Positions 10,260 to 22,830 of a DNA stretch of 64,000 bases are shown here, piece after piece (position 1 is the stretch's first letter; the number at the start of each line of letters is the position of its first letter). Under the pieces are notes generated by a model. That model was not told the origin of the DNA, made no database searches, and was given only the letters and a program-made list of their open reading frames with translations. The position numbers and the translations under genes were made by a program. Source of the DNA: Elymus sibiricus (lineage: Eukaryota; Streptophyta; Magnoliopsida; Poales; Poaceae); contig CM077665.1 of the NCBI GenBank assembly GCA_039707655.1, positions 135,179,148 to 135,243,147 on the forward strand. The letters are read 5' to 3'.

Positions 10260-11394
10260 TGTGACGCCCTGGATTTGTGCTACAGTAATCTCTATAATTA
10301 AGCTACAGTAATCCCATGCTAATGATGCCACGTCACCACGGTTACTGTTGTTAATCTCACGATGATTCAATCCCGTGCGAATTCGAAATTCAAAACCAAG
10401 TCAAACGGCAAAAGTTTTCAAACATACAAACTAAAATGTTCGGAGTGTGTCAAATATTACATAGGTAATTGTGTTTAATAAATCAACATTATTGGGGGTA
10501 TTTAAATTCACTAAAATAAAATAAAACTAAAACACAAAACATTTAAAAGAAAAATAAATAAAAATAAAACAAAAAGCTCCCCCCCGGTCCAACTGGGCCG
10601 TGGCCCAGCTGGCCGGCCCAACCGGCCCCCTCCCCTGTCGGCCCAGCCGCCCCTGGCCTATATGGCCTCCCCAGCCGACACCGAAACCCTAGCCTGCAAC
10701 CACTCCCCCCTCGCTCTCCTCCCTCTCCCCTCGATCCAGATCGGGATCGGGGCGCTCGCCGTCGTCGCCGCCGACCACGTCGCCGGATCCCGTCGCCCCA
10801 CCGTCGCCGCCACGCCTCCTCGTCCTCCTCCCTGCCGGCTACCCCGTGCCTCGCCGCCCCCTTCTCACGACGCCCGTGAGGATCCCCCTCCTCTCCTCCT
10901 CCCCCCCACTCCCGTCCGGCCGCGTAGCCGCCCCGCTCGCTGCTCCCTCGCCGTGGTCGCTGCTCGCCGCGCGCCACCGCCGCGGCCACCGCGCCCTCAC
11001 CTCGCTGCGGCCCCGCGCCTCCCTTTGCCGCGCGCCACCGCCGCGCCCTGCTGCTGCTCGTGCACGCGTCAGCCACCGCCGCGCCCCGCACCCTCCCCGC
11101 TAGTGCCGCCGGCCCGCACCCGCGCCCCCGCGGCCGCCCGTCGCTGCGCCCCGCCGCGCCCTCGCCGCGGCCACGCCACCACCGCTAGCCCCCACGCGCC
11201 CGCTTTCTCCCTCCCGCCGCCGCTGACCGCCGCTGGCCACCCCCACCGCCGGCCATGGCCGCCTGCGGGCTGCCGTGCGTGCCCCGGCCGCCCCTGCTCG
11301 ATGCGTTGTTAGTGGGGGATTAAACCCCCCACTAACCCCCCCAAGTGAGACTGACAGAGGGGGCCCACTGCCCCCTAATGACGTTTTAAAAATA

Positions 11395-11600
11395 AAATGA
11401 AATAAATAAATAAATAATTAGTTAAATTAATTAATTAATTAATTAGTGAATTAATTAATTAGGTAATTAATTAATTAATTAGATGATTAAGATTAAATAG
11501 ATTAATTAATTAAACCGTTAATTAATCTGTTAGTTAATTAAATTAAACAGTATGACAGGTGGGTCCCACCCCACTAATTAAACTGGTTAAAAGTTAATTA
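11395..11600. repeat. AATT/TTAA low-complexity tract
   Basis: Runs of TTAATTAATTAATT and variants dominate. This is simple-sequence expansion inside the solo LTR, with no coding potential. Confidence 0.8.
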
Positions 11601-12086
11601 AACATTAATTAAAACTGTGTCAATGACATGTGGGACCCACTGGACAGTTTGACCAGTCAACTGAGACTATTGACTGCTAATGTTAGCATGACATCATGCT
11701 GATGTCATAATTCATTATTGAATTCAAATAATCTATTTTAATTTCTGAATATTAATAAAACTTTAAAAATTAATATAAAATAATCCGTAACTCGGATGAA
11801 AATACTTTATACATGAAAGTTGCTCAGAACGACGAGATGAATCCGAATACGCAGTCCGTTAGTCTGTCACGTGCTCCTAGCATAGCAAACATGGAACTTT
11901 TCCGTCGATTTCGCCTGTCCGGTAGTAGCCCGAGACCCGGAAAATATCATCAGATATTCTTCCGATCCGTCTGCAACGTGTAATACCGCGTTAGTGCATG
12001 CCTAGCTCTGCATATTGCCATGCCATGCATCGTGTTGCATCTGTGCTTTATATTTATTGTTTCTTCCCCCCTCTTCTCTCCGGTAG

Positions 12087-13804
12087 ACCCCGAGACTGAC
12101 GGTGCTGCCGGGTACGACTACACCGCCGACGATCAGGCCTTTGCCGCAGAGCAGCAAGGCAAGCAACCCCCCTTGAGCATTCCGATATCGCCTATTCTTT
12201 TCCCTCTTATTCTTGCATTAGATTTTGCTACTGTATTAGTTAGCTCCTATTCTGATGCATAGCCTGCTTTTGATAAACTGCTACCATACCTGCAATCATA
12301 TCAACTGCTTAGTATAGGTTGATCAGTGAATCCCCAGTGACCCCTTAGTCCCAGTTGCCCTTGCTTCTTCATCGATGACCCGAAGATCCGAAGACTCGGT
12401 CAACCGACCAACGAGCCAGGCCCCTCACGTCACCGCACACCCCTTAGTTGTACGACTCTGCAGAGCTACTATCGAGTACCGAGGGTGACACCTTGTGAAG
12501 TACTCATGATGCTAACTTTGTAGTGCAGCTAGTCGGTCGTGGTTATCGAGGGTGATTCCTCCTTCACCACTCCCGACGATGTCTCTGTCGTGCAACCCCT
12601 CAAGTGTGGGACCCTCGAGGGTGATTCCTCTAAGTCCACCTTGATGGTTTCATCGAGCGGGACCCTTTGAGGGTGATTCCTCAGGTTCCGTCTTGATGTT
12701 TTATACACATAATTACTATGACCTGGTTATAGAAACATGTTGGTGATGGGTCGGCCCTGAGGGGTACCCACGGTTTGATGATGATGAGGCATGGACGGGC
12801 AGGAGAGGCCCTTGCCACACATCCTCGAGACGGGGCGACAGGACCGCACTTCATGGGTCGCGCTTGCCCCGCATTAATAAAATGCTAATGGGTTGGGTAT
12901 TTGATATGAGTTGGTCATTTGACCTATTACGCACTAACCTTCACGTGGGAGAAGTTATGGGTACTCAGCGTCGTTGTATTAGCCGAAGCTCTTCGGACGT
13001 CAACAATGGAGCGACGCGCGCCCGAGTGGTCCGCAACGGCACCGCGCTTGTTATAAGGGGTGCTAGGACTGACCTCGGCCGCCTTCGCATCGTGTAGGAG
13101 TGCAAAGGGCGATTGGCCCATGACCCCTGCGCGCTTAGGATTTAGACCGATGGGCTGGCCTCTTCGTTGAGCCTAGGTAGGACTACGACGTGTTGATGTC
13201 CCGAGGCCGGGCATGACCCAGGAAAGTGTGTCCGGCCAGAGGTATCAAGCGTGTTGGGTAATGTGGTGCACCCCTGCAGGGAAGAATTTATCTATTCGAA
13301 TAGCCGTGTCCACGGTAACAGGACGACTTGGAGTTGTACCTTGATCTACTACAACTAAAATTGTGACTTTAAATTGAAATGAATGTTGTCTCCGAGATTG
13401 CTTCCTCGCAGGGAGTCGAGGAAGAATCTCTGGGCGTGGTTACTTAATAAAATTGCTACAATAATATGACTATATATGAGATACCAGTCTACTCTCTTCT
13501 AATGCTGCAAGGTGCTGAAGATGCTAGTCTTCGATAGGACTAGGCCTTTCCCCTATTCTTGCTTTCTGCAGTCAGCTCAGATATAACCGCATTCCTTGAT
13601 ACTGATGCATACTTAGCATAGTTCTGATGTCAGTCTTGCGAGTACTTTGGATGAGTACTCACCGCTGCTTTGCTTTCTCTTTCCCCCTCGATTCGATTAC
13701 CGCGTTCAGACGATGGAACCCAGGAGATGGAGTATGCCGGAGACGACTACTACACCACCGCTGGAACCTACTACTACGTGGAGAGTGCCGACGCTCAGGA
13801 GTAG
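12087..13804 (+). other. Candidate two-exon acidic microprotein inside the solo LTR
   Basis: A 72-bp segment (12087-12158) after CTCCGGTAG encodes an Asp/Glu/Tyr-rich peptide ending in EQQ. It ends at a CAAG|GCAAGC junction that fits a GC-type donor. About 1.55 kb later GCGTTCAG (to 13709) is followed by a short frame rich in Asp, Tyr, Glu and Thr that stops at 13802-13804. Equivalent parts occur in two other long LTRs here. Splicing and translation are inferred; no known domain is recognised. Confidence 0.4.
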
Positions 13805-14106
13805 TTAGGAGGTTACCAGGCAGGAGGTCTCGCCTCTTTCGATCCGTTGTTATGTTTGTGCTAGCCTTCTTAAGGCAAAACTTGTTTAACTTATGTCTGT
13901 ACTCAGATATTATTTGCTTCCGCTGACTCGTGCTTGTCGAGCTTTGTATTCGAGCCCTCGAGGCCCCTGGCTTGTAATATGAAGCTGTATGACTTTAATT
14001 TGTGTCTAGTGTTGTTTTGTGATATTGATTAGTGAGTCCCTAATCTTGGTCGTACGTATTTGCGTGTATGATTAGCGTACGGTCAAATTGGGGGCATCAC
14101 ACAATG

Positions 14107-14954
14107 ACATAAGCAACTAGCGATCAATAATAAAGTATCTCAAATGCAAACACTTTGTCAAAACAATCATGATATAATATGACAACAGTGGTGTCTCGCT
14201 AGCCCTTTCTGAGACCCCAAAACATAAATGCAGAGCACCTCCAAAGTTCGAGCTGCGACTAAACATTGTAATTCATGGTAGAAAAGATCCAGTCATGATG
14301 CACCCAACATTAACTATACATAATGCATGAGGACGACAACAGTGCTCTCAGGTCTGGCGCTTATTTGAGAAGATGATGACTCAACAAAAAAGTAAATAGA
14401 AAGTCCCTTCGCAGAGGGAAGCAGGGATTTGCAGCGGTGCCAGAGCTCAAAGCTTAAAACAGAGATAAATGTAATTTTGAGGAGGTACACCCTTCGTGTC
14501 AACGTTACGACCAAGAGCTATCAATATCTTCCATGTTAAACAGATTAGAGGTGGTTCCCAAACGGTAAAAGTAAAGGTTTACTCCCCCTCCACCAACAAA
14601 CACATTCCACGGCTAGCTGAATCCACGGGTAGCGTCCATACCAACAACATTCGTGGGGGAGTTTTGTTTAATTATTTGCAATTTTTGATTTCGGGACTGG
14701 GAATCCCTATTACCACCCCTCTCGTGTAAGGACGAGTGAATAAACACTCATCATGAGAATAACCCGTTTAACATGGAAGATACCGACCACCCCCTGTCGA
14801 TCCATGAGCGGCCCAGGCACACAAAACAGATGTTTATTTGAATTTTTAGAGGTGGCACATGCAAATTTACTTGGAACGGCAGGGTAATACCGCATATAGG
14901 TAGATATAGTGGTGTGGGGACCCCGACTCATAAGTCGTGATTGCCGAATGCACG
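14107..14954 (-). mobile_element. Continuation of the Fatima-like internal 3' region
   Basis: After the second CAATG, the interrupted internal sequence continues. It resembles the 3' non-coding part of Fatima-type elements on the minus strand (recalled, not searched). No coding frame is recognised. It ends abruptly at 14954, next to the start of another LTR, so the coding part and 5' LTR of this element are missing. Confidence 0.6.
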
Positions 14955-17109
14955 TGTACAATGATCCCAGAGATCAATGCTCACTGAACACACAGAAACT
15001 GGAATAGAAGAGTCTTACATCCATTCATACCGTCTTACACAAATAAGGCCATCTAGGCCAAGTCTTACATATATAGGGCCACAAGGGCCAAATACTTAAA
15101 CATAACAAGCAGCGGAAATCTTGATCGAAAGCGTGAACCCATGCCATCTGCCTTAAACCTACAGGCATTCTGACTGGGAAGCGTCCTAGTCCGCGTGTTT
15201 GTCACCAACGAACTCTTCACCATATTCCTGCTTTTCCATGCCTGGCCAATAAAATAACCAGTGGCAAGCCAATAAGTACTTTGAATGTACTCGCAAGCAA
15301 CCCATGTGTGGAACAAGGTACAACAATGCATGATATAGCGCTAAGTAGGTAATTTTGCAGAAAGCTAATTTTAGGTGCAATGACATGATCAAAATAGAGT
15401 GAGGTAGCATTCTCCATCAAGTAGCAGGTATCCACGCGATCAAGATATGAGTATCATCATAACCAAGGTGAAAATCTCATGTTCACTCATCACATCAAGT
15501 CGCCTGACTTGGCTCAAGTATCATCTTTGTGCCAACCGCACACTTACACACACACACCAAGTTTGTGAAAACATCTGGACATAGTCTAAGCAAGACCGCC
15601 GAACCGATCTTGACCGTGGACACGGCTATTCGAATAGTTTTACACTCTACAGAGGTTGCACACTTTACCCACAAGACTCGGGAAACTTCCATGTCAATCC
15701 ATGACTCGCGGTATTGTTCATACCCGAGGTACGTACCCGAACAATGCCTTTCCCACGGCGATACTAAACAAAGAGTCCACTCGCTGGTGCCATCCCCCAT
15801 GATATACATCACACGTATCATCCATGGGGGCATGCAATGGTGTGCCTGGTGCCTGTAAAAACAGCGCATGATCGCCCATTCCGGTATGACCCCATATCGA
15901 GAGTGACCTCTTCACCCCCACCACTAGTAATGCGGGCTCTCTGCTAGCACCCACCATAGTAATCAACAAAGCCCCATCCCATAAGGGGTATCGTGGTTGT
16001 ACATGTAAGGTTGGGACGATCAACAATTCTTAAATCTAATCCGTTTTCGAAAACACACACACAACCTGCTCCGGTACACCACTTCTTTCTCAAGTGGTTA
16101 CCTAGCACACCATCATCTCCCTCGGGCATTAGTGGCACCCGACGGGGTTTTCGAAAAGTCTTTGAAACGGTTTCCTTTCCATCAACATGCATGTTCCCAT
16201 CCCATTTGCGTAGCAACTACTAAGCAATCCTATCTACACCCACCCGCACAACCCTCATAAAGAGGTAGGGTCATGCACGATGCAAGTGTCAACGGTAAAA
16301 GTATTGGAGGCAACCCACCGAAGTAGTCACCACAACATCATGATCAATATATCGAAAATAAAGTGCTACATGTCATGCAATAAAAATGGTTTCTTAACAT
16401 GGGCAAAGGGCTGCTTGCCTTGCTCAACAAAGTCTTCGGGTCCAACTCCCTCGTCAACAACGTAATCTATCGTCGCGATATAAACGGGCAAAAATAAGCA
16501 TATTGCAAAACAGAGAAAAATAAACTACTCTAAAAATGTTGCAACAATTTATGTAAAATACTAGATTAAAAACTAAAAATACCAGAGGTGTTTGTCTCTG
16601 GTTTTGAAAAGTAAAAGTTTTCAAAACAACCTTTAACAGAGTTTCAAAATATTCAAAACTAGGTTTTAAATAAAGCTTGAACAGAAAAAGTTTTCAAAAA
16701 TTTGCACAAGTGGCACTCTAAAATACTACATATTATTCTAAGAATTGTGGTGGAAGAATTATTGGTATTGGGTAATTATTTATTTCTGTGGGATTTTTGG
16801 AAAACCCCACAGAAAAGAAAAAGAAAAAGCCTCTGCTCCTAGGCCAGAAGCGGCCAGGAGCTGGGCCGGCCCAGTGGCCAGCCAGGTCAGGCGTGCTGGC
16901 GCCCCCGCGCGCGCCAGTTTTGAACCTGACCCGCGGGGCCCAGAGGTTAGTGACAGGGGAAGAGCGAGGAGAGAGGGCAAAGGCTGACGGGTGGGGTCCC
17001 CCTGTCGGGGGCCTCGTCAACCTCTCGCTAGAGGGCGGCGAGGCTCACCAGCGACGATTCCGATGACGGCGGGGTCAGCTTGCGTTGGGGATGGACTCAG
17101 GGAGGAGTC
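14955..17109 (-). mobile_element. Long minus-strand LTR, first segment
   Basis: Read on the minus strand this is the terminal part of an LTR ending ...GGGATCATTGTACA at 14955. It shares with the solo LTRs the palindromic block (15612-15660), the CAAGGCAAGC junction (16411-16420) and the short acidic frame near its end (15186-15237). It is interrupted at 17110 by element B, with GAGTC duplicated, and resumes at 45867. It totals about 3.8 kb. Its outer start is missing at the 47528/47529 junction, so whether it was a solo LTR cannot be told. Confidence 0.75.
15186..16466 (-). other. Candidate two-exon acidic microprotein (minus strand)
   Basis: On the minus strand, 16466-16419 follows CGATAG and encodes an acidic stretch ending EQ. 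It ends at CAAG|GCAAGC. About 1.18 kb further, AAAAGCAG is followed at 15237 by a frame reading EYGEEFVGDKHAD and a stop at 15186-15188. The layout matches 12087-13804. Transcript evidence is needed to call it a gene. Confidence 0.35.
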
Positions 17110-17944
17110 TGTCGGTGTTCTGGATACCAGGGTACCCAGACTTGCCTGCCTGCGGCCCCAGGCATGGCCCACCTCAACGACCAATTACGGCCCAGCGCGG
17201 CCTCTCTCGACACAAGGCCCTCATGAGACCCCGTTCTCGCGAGGGGAGTAGCGCAAAGACCCGCGGGGATATAGGCCTCCCCAGGCCCCCTCCTAAGCGG
17301 CGGAGACTCCTATGCAACACACGACCTCAGGAGGCCAAGGGTGACGCCAGCCCGGCCAGGTGGGCGCCAGTACGCCAGACGGGACAGTTTCCTCTTTGGT
17401 GTAAAGGAGGCAGGGACGCACGCGGGTTCCCAAAGCGCCCCCAAAGGTTTCCACTTCGGTGCAACAAGACCAAGACCCCGAGCCCCGCAGGACGGACGTC
17501 ATCACCGAGCCCACCACTGCATCACTGTCGACTACTTTGCAGGCGAAGACCACCTTTCGTCAGGATAGGGTGTACCTCATGTCCCCCTTCGAATTTGGCC
17601 GTTGTGGGATCCCTTCCCGCCATTGCGATAAGGGAAGAGGACCCGGGCCACTATAAGTAGAAGCTAGGTAGCTCGGTAGAGGGAGGAGGCAACCATCCCG
17701 CAAACACACCGCTGTACTAGTTCATCCACAAACCTCCTCGCGAGGCAATCCACCAAAGGCAGGAGTAGGGTTTTACGCTTCGCAGCGGCCCGAACCTGGG
17801 TAAACTCTTGTGTGCCTTCGTCTTCCTCGCCATCGAGCGGGGTTATTGTGTTGTACGCTTGGAGGGGGCGAAGCTGTTGGGGAATCTTCGCACACGCCCC
17901 TGGGTTCGATTTCCTTAGGGTTTTGCGGAGCCTGAAATCCGACA
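17110..17944 (+). mobile_element. Element B 5' LTR
   Basis: The 835-bp LTR starts TGTCGGTGTTCTGG and ends CCGACA. A TATA-like CACTATAAGTAG lies near 17650. The frames on both strands inside it are shadows of GC-rich sequence; the same overlapping frames recur in the 3' LTR. Confidence 0.9.
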
Positions 17945-17945
17945 T

Positions 17946-17963
17946 TGGCGCGCCAGGTAGGGG
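17946..17963 (+). other. Element B primer-binding site
   Basis: TGGCGCGCCAGGTAGGGG follows the LTR end by one base. This PBS type occurs in many grass Gypsy elements. I do not assign the tRNA with confidence. Confidence 0.7.
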
Positions 17964-18014
17964 GCGTGTCGGGATCCTCACTGAAGCTTCGCCTCGCCTC
18001 CGCTCGGTGCTTCC

Positions 18015-19613
18015 ATGGCCAAGGGACGCCAAGCCCACGCCGAACGACGGGCTGCCCGTGTAGCTCGGGCGACGCCACCAGACCTCGGCATCCCACGCTG
18101 CCCCGCTTCCCCGATGGAAGGCGCCATCTCCAGCCCGGCCTTGGGCAGGCACCGGGGGCTGTTGCCCTTGTCGACCGCGCGACGAGCCCTCACCGCCTCG
18201 AACTTCCCCAGCGTCCACGTCGCGGCATCATCTCCCCGGACTCGACGTGACCCGGCACGCGGGCGAATCGCGCTCCTCGTAGCCCGTGAGCTGCAGCCTT
18301 TCCGCGCTGCTCACGGACGCTATGACAGTTGGATATGCCGTGCGGCTGTAGGCGCCACCCCGACGGGCGCGGCCCAGGCGCTCACCCTTGGGACGGCCCA
18401 GGAGCGGGCTCGCGCCCATGAGGTCGCTCAACCAGAGGCCGAGGCACCGAGGGCGTGTGGGCGCGCCGGGGACGTGCGACGCAACCCGCGCCGGCCGGAA
18501 GTGCGGCCTGGCTCGTCGAGCGCACAGGAGTTGGCCCTTGGTGCGGGCGGGGGCCGACGGGAGCTGCCAGCCGTGGGGGGTAGGTGCCATAACGCGCCCC
18601 CCGGCACTCACGGTGGATCGAGCCAGGGCGTCCGGCGACTCATCTACACCAACGCCTGGGGGCTCGCGCGACTCTACCATGACCATATCGGCGAGCACCC
18701 GGGCCATGATGGGAGCGACGCCAGCTACCACGACAGCAGGAGGAGCGCACGCGGTCCCGCGAGAGGCTCTCTTCAAGGCTGGTGCGAACAGCCTCGTGAG
18801 GGCGACTGGCGGGGCCGGCCTCATGAGGATGCCAGGCGCTGGCAGCCTCGTGAGGCACGACCGCTGGTAGGGGGCTACCCTTGGCAAGCGCTTGGGTCCG
18901 CGGACCGGGGGTCGACTGCCTGGGGATGGAGGGTGGAACACACGCCCATGTCCTCAGGCAGGGCGACGCCAGCCAGGAGACGGAGGGTGGAACACACGCC
19001 CATGTCCCCAGGCCAGGCGTTTCCAACCTGGAGACGGAGGGTGGAACACACGCCCATGTCTCCAGGCCAGGTGCCCCCAGCCAGGAGACGGAGGGTGGAA
19101 CACACGCCCATGTCCCCTGGTAGGGCAACTCCTACCCGGAGACGGAGGGTGCAACATACGCTCATGTCTCCGGGCCGGGTTTCGCTCGACCAGTGGCGAG
19201 AGCTCACGTACTCACCCATGTCTCCGGGCCTGGTTCGCCCCGCCCGGGGACGGGTGGTGGAGTACCAGCGCGGGACTCCCGGGCACCCCAGCGAGGTGCG
19301 CTGGGGCACCGCCTTGGGTGAACGCCCCGCATGCGACGGTGGGCCCCAGCGCCAAGCCCCGCCCGCGACGCAGGGGGCTGTGGCGCCGCTACAACGACGA
19401 CATCCGTCCCTGGGCCTTGGAGGTCCTGAGGCCCCACTCTGGAATGGGCTGTCCCTGCCAAGGGCGTGGGGGGCTCGCCCCGCGCTCGAGGGCCCATTCG
19501 GGACCCACCCCACGTCGCCGCACCACGCTTGGGGGATGGGAGTGGGCTCCATGCCAGGGAGGCATGGGGCCCTCAGCGCACCCCCAGGCTCAACCCGTGG
19601 CACTCTCACGTAA
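18015..19613 (+). CDS. Repeat-rich 532-aa open frame of element B, function unknown
   Basis: The frame opens 51 bases after the PBS and stays open to 19613. The predicted product is very rich in Arg, Pro, Gly and Ala and has no gag motif, zinc knuckle or protease site. Its middle (residues about 305-395) is built from an 18-residue repeat containing VEHTPMSPG, encoded by a 54-bp tandem repeat. Because the period is a multiple of three, other frames on both strands also stay open (for example 18875-19723 minus), so openness alone is weak evidence. The position matches where gag would start. It could be a degenerate gag replaced by repeats, or non-coding. Confidence 0.35.
   Translation: MAKGRQAHAERRAARVARATPPDLGIPRCPASPMEGAISSPALGRHRGLLPLSTARRALTASNFPSVHVAASSPRTRRDPARGRIALLVARELQPFRAAHGRYDSWICRAAVGATPTGAAQALTLGTAQERARAHEVAQPEAEAPRACGRAGDVRRNPRRPEVRPGSSSAQELALGAGGGRRELPAVGGRCHNAPPGTHGGSSQGVRRLIYTNAWGLARLYHDHIGEHPGHDGSDASYHDSRRSARGPARGSLQGWCEQPREGDWRGRPHEDARRWQPREARPLVGGYPWQALGSADRGSTAWGWRVEHTPMSSGRATPARRRRVEHTPMSPGQAFPTWRRRVEHTPMSPGQVPPARRRRVEHTPMSPGRATPTRRRRVQHTLMSPGRVSLDQWRELTYSPMSPGLVRPARGRVVEYQRGTPGHPSEVRWGTALGERPACDGGPQRQAPPATQGAVAPLQRRHPSLGLGGPEAPLWNGLSLPRAWGARPALEGPFGTHPTSPHHAWGMGVGSMPGRHGALSAPPGSTRGTLT
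18928..19200 (+). repeat. 54-bp tandem repeat
   Basis: Units start at 18928, 18982, 19036, 19090 and 19144, each beginning GGAGGGTGGAACACACGCCC or a near variant and ending GGAGAC. The first four are exactly 54 bp. Later units to about 19300 are degenerate. The conserved part is ACACACGCCCATGTC; the second half of each unit varies. Confidence 0.9.
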
Positions 19614-20190
19614 TAATGAGTGGGCTCTATACGCCCGGAGCCCCCCGAGGACACGGAGGGGTTCCATCCCACGCCCAAGTGGAAGCCCCATGCTCCGCGC
19701 TGGCGGACAGCACTGCCCCCCAATGGCTATGCCCACGCAACGTGGAAGCCCTACGCTCCACGCTGGGGAGAAGACGAAGACGAAGATTAGTCTAGACGCC
19801 GGACGCGGCTGTTCTTTGCCCATTCTTGTATTCGAATTTGCCATTTTCTGGAATAAACTTTGGAGTTCTTGCGATTTTCTCCTGGAAATAAAAAGGGGGG
19901 ATTATTCTTTCTGGTAACGATTTCCGTTTGGTATCTCGCTTTCTTTGGGAAGCTCGGAAGCTGCCGGACCCCTCCACCCTCGCGATCGACCCAGAAACGG
20001 AGGGTGGGCGAACGCACCTATCCTACCGAGGCACGAACTCTTGAGCGCTCGTGAGGGGCGATCATCCGGGCCGACAGGAGCTTCTTGACAAAAACATACA
20101 ACGTCACGCACCATACATCACGCGGGCATCCTCAGGGGTCCCTCCAAAAACGCGCTCAAGCCGCCACAGGGCTGCGCTCACGACCCCGAC
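19614..20190 (+). other. Element B internal region left of the nested solo LTR
   Basis: No supported gene. Relative to the antisense gene beyond the solo LTR, this is its downstream side. It ends in CCGAC (20186-20190), the left target duplication. Confidence 0.6.
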
Positions 20191-21230
20191 TGTCACATCC
20201 CTAGCTTTAGCATGCACTAGGGTTCATGTTTGAGTTTGCATCATGTTTAAATTCTTTTTAAACCTGAAGTGGGTATGATCAAACCCTAGCACTACTCGAA
20301 TTCAAATAGGTTCAACCAAAATATTTTTCAATGAACCAAAGTGGCCTTCCAAAAATGTTCATCATCCATGGAAAAATGTGCAAGCATCAACCAGAGGTGA
20401 TTCATATTTTTCAAAGTCATTTTTGTTTATTGAATTAAATCAATAAGTATTTGAATTGGAGCTATTAAATACTATAAATAATTTAATAGCTCCAATAAAT
20501 ATGAAACTTGGCCATGGCCTTTGGAATATTTCAATTAGTGCCTAGAAAAAGTTTCATATTTTGTTAAATTGATTTAGTATTTTTACTAAATCAGAAACCT
20601 ACTGCAAATAATAGAAAAACAAAATAATAAATAAAAGAATAGGAAAGGGGCTACCTGGGCCCAACTCACCTGGGAGGCCCACTGGCCCATGCCAGTCATC
20701 TCCCACCTCTGCCAGAAGGCAGAGGCGAAGGAGAGCACGACGCACGGCGCCCGTAGGCGTGCCATGCCACCTGCGTGCCTGCCTCCCCTGGGCCATGTCG
20801 ACGTCGGCGATGACCACCCCGATGCCGTCCGGATCGAGCCGGCCTCGCCTCTCTTCCCCTCGTTCCCCTCTCGCCCTCCCGTCACCATGGCCAAAGCTCC
20901 ATGAGCTTGCCGCCGCTGTTAGCGTAGCCCCCGGCCCCCTCCGAGCTCGCCGTCGTGTTCCATCGGTCCGCCGCATCCTCGCCGTCCTCTCCATCGAGCC
21001 ACATAAGCCCGGACGCCCTACCTCGCCGCCAGCGTCGTCGTCTTCAACCTCCGGCACCCGCCGCTCACCGTCGTCAGCGCCAGCAGCTCCGCGGTGAGGC
21101 CCCGGTTCCTCTCCCCCTAGCCCGTCGTCGATCCCCTCCTCTAACCCCGCTAGCCGCTGGACCCGCGAGCCTCTCGCCACCGGCCATCTCGCCGCCCTGG
21201 CTAGAGGCCCTGAGGCTTGCCGCCGAGCAC

Positions 21231-22819
21231 TGATACGTCTCCAACGTATCTATAATTTTTGATTGTTCCATGCTATTATATTATATGTTTTGGATGTTTT
21301 ATATGCATTAATATGCTATTTTATATTATTTTTGGGACTAACCTATTAATCTAGAGCCTAGTGCCAGTTTCTGTTTTTTTCTTGTTTTTGAGTATTGCAG
21401 ATAAGGAATATTAAACGGAGTCCAAACGGAATAAAATCTTCGCGATGATTTTTCTTGGACCAGAAGAAACCTACTAGACTTGGAGATGAAGGCAGGAGAC
21501 CTGTCGGGAGGCGACAAGCCACCAGGGCGCGCCCCTAGGGGGGGCGCGCCCTCCTGGCTTGTGGCCCCCCAGTAGGGCCCCTAACCCTATTCTTCGGCCT
21601 ATAAATTCCCAAATATTCCCTGAATACCAAAAAGAGCCACAAAAATACTTTTCCGCCGCCGGAAGCCTCTGTTCCCGTGAGATCCCATCTTGGAGCCTTT
21701 TCCGGTAATCTGCCGGAGGGGGATTCGATCACAGAGGGCATCTACATCAACTCCATTGCCCCTCCGATGATGCGTGAGTAGTTCACCACAGACCTTCGGG
21801 TCCATATCTAGTAGCTAGATTGCTTCTTCTCTCTCTTTGTTCTTCAATACCATGTTCTTCATGATCTTCATGGAGATCTATCCGATGTAATACTCTTTTG
21901 CGGTGTGTTTGTCGAGATCCGATGAATTGTGGGTTTATGATCAGCTTATCTATGAATATTATTTGAATCTTCTCTGAATTCTTAAATGCATGATTTCATA
22001 TCTTTGCAAGTCTCTTCGAGTTATTGGTTTGGTTTGGCCAACTAGATTGGTAAATTCTTGCAATGGGAGAAGTGCTTAGTTTTGGGTTCAATCTTGCGGT
22101 GTCCTCACCCAGTGACAAATTAGGGGTTGCGAGGCACGTATTTGTATTGTTGCCATCAAGGATAAAAAGATGGGGCTTTCATCATATTGCTTGAGTTTAT
22201 CCCTCTATGTCATGTCATCTTACCTAATGCGTTACTCTGTTCTTCATGAACTTAATACTCTAGATGCAGGCAGGAGTCGGTCGATGTGTGGAGTAATAGT
22301 AGTAGATGTAGAATCGTTTCGGTCTACTTGATATGGACGTGATGCCTATATGTATAATCATTGCCTTGGATATCGTCATAACTATACGCTTTTCTATCAA
22401 TTGCTCGACAGTAATTTGTTCACCCACCGTATTATTTTCCTTCATGAGAGAAGCCTCTAGTGAAACCTATGGCCCCCGAGTCTATTTTCCATATTATATT
22501 TTCAGATCTATAAACCAAAAATACCAAAAATACTTCGCTGCATTCTTTTTAATTTTGTTTTACTTTACGTTGTAGCAATCTTTTATATCTATCTCAATCA
22601 GATCTCATCCTTGCAAATAACCATGAAGGGATTGACAACCCCTTTTAGCGTTGGGTGCAAGAGTTTGATTGTTTGTGTAGGTGCGAAGATTGGAGACTTG
22701 CTTGTATCTCCTACTGGATTGATACCTTGGTTGTCAACAACTGAGGGAAATACTTATCTACTTTGCTGCATCACCCTTTCCTGTTCAAGGGAAAACCAAT
22801 GCAAGCTCAAGAAGTAGCA
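21231..22819 (+). mobile_element. 5' LTR of the plus-strand Sabrina-like element
   Basis: Starts TGATACGTCTCCAACGTATC and ends CAAGAAGTAGCA. A TATA-like CTATAAATT lies near 21599. The 60-80 aa frames inside (for example 22333-22575) recur in all four copies of this LTR but are short and overlap the opposite strand; they are not supported as genes. Confidence 0.92.
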
Positions 22820-22830
22820 AGAAGGATTTC

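Larger units (their letters stand above)
10260..14101 (+). mobile_element. 3.84 kb solo LTR of a Gypsy element
   Basis: The unit starts TGTGACGCCC and ends GGGGCATCACA, an 11-base imperfect inverted terminal repeat. CAATG flanks it on both sides (10255-10259 and 14102-14106). No PBS or second LTR is present, so this is a recombined solo LTR. Inside are a very GC-rich, CpG-dense part (10570-11310), an AATT-rich part (11395-11600), the palindromic block (13266-13316) and two acidic reading-frame segments with splice-like borders. The proline/arginine/alanine-rich frames at 10543-11312 are open on several frames of both strands and reflect composition. Confidence 0.9.

Noticed and set aside
10543..11312. 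Three overlapping open frames of 85-216 aa on both strands
   Set aside because: They lie in a CpG-rich stretch of a solo LTR, are Pro/Arg/Ala low-complexity and open in several frames at once. No domain is seen.
11395..11600. CRISPR-like or satellite array
   Set aside because: Only AATT/TTAA simple sequence with no spacers or fixed unit; CRISPR arrays are not expected in a plant nucleus.
18875..19723. 282-aa minus-strand frame opposite the 54-bp repeat
   Set aside because: Openness follows from the repeat period being a multiple of three; no independent support.
22260..22575. Small conserved proteins in the Sabrina-like LTRs (60-80 aa frames repeated in four LTR copies)
   Set aside because: Recurrence is explained by the LTR copies themselves. 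Frames overlap on both strands, and start and stop positions vary among copies.
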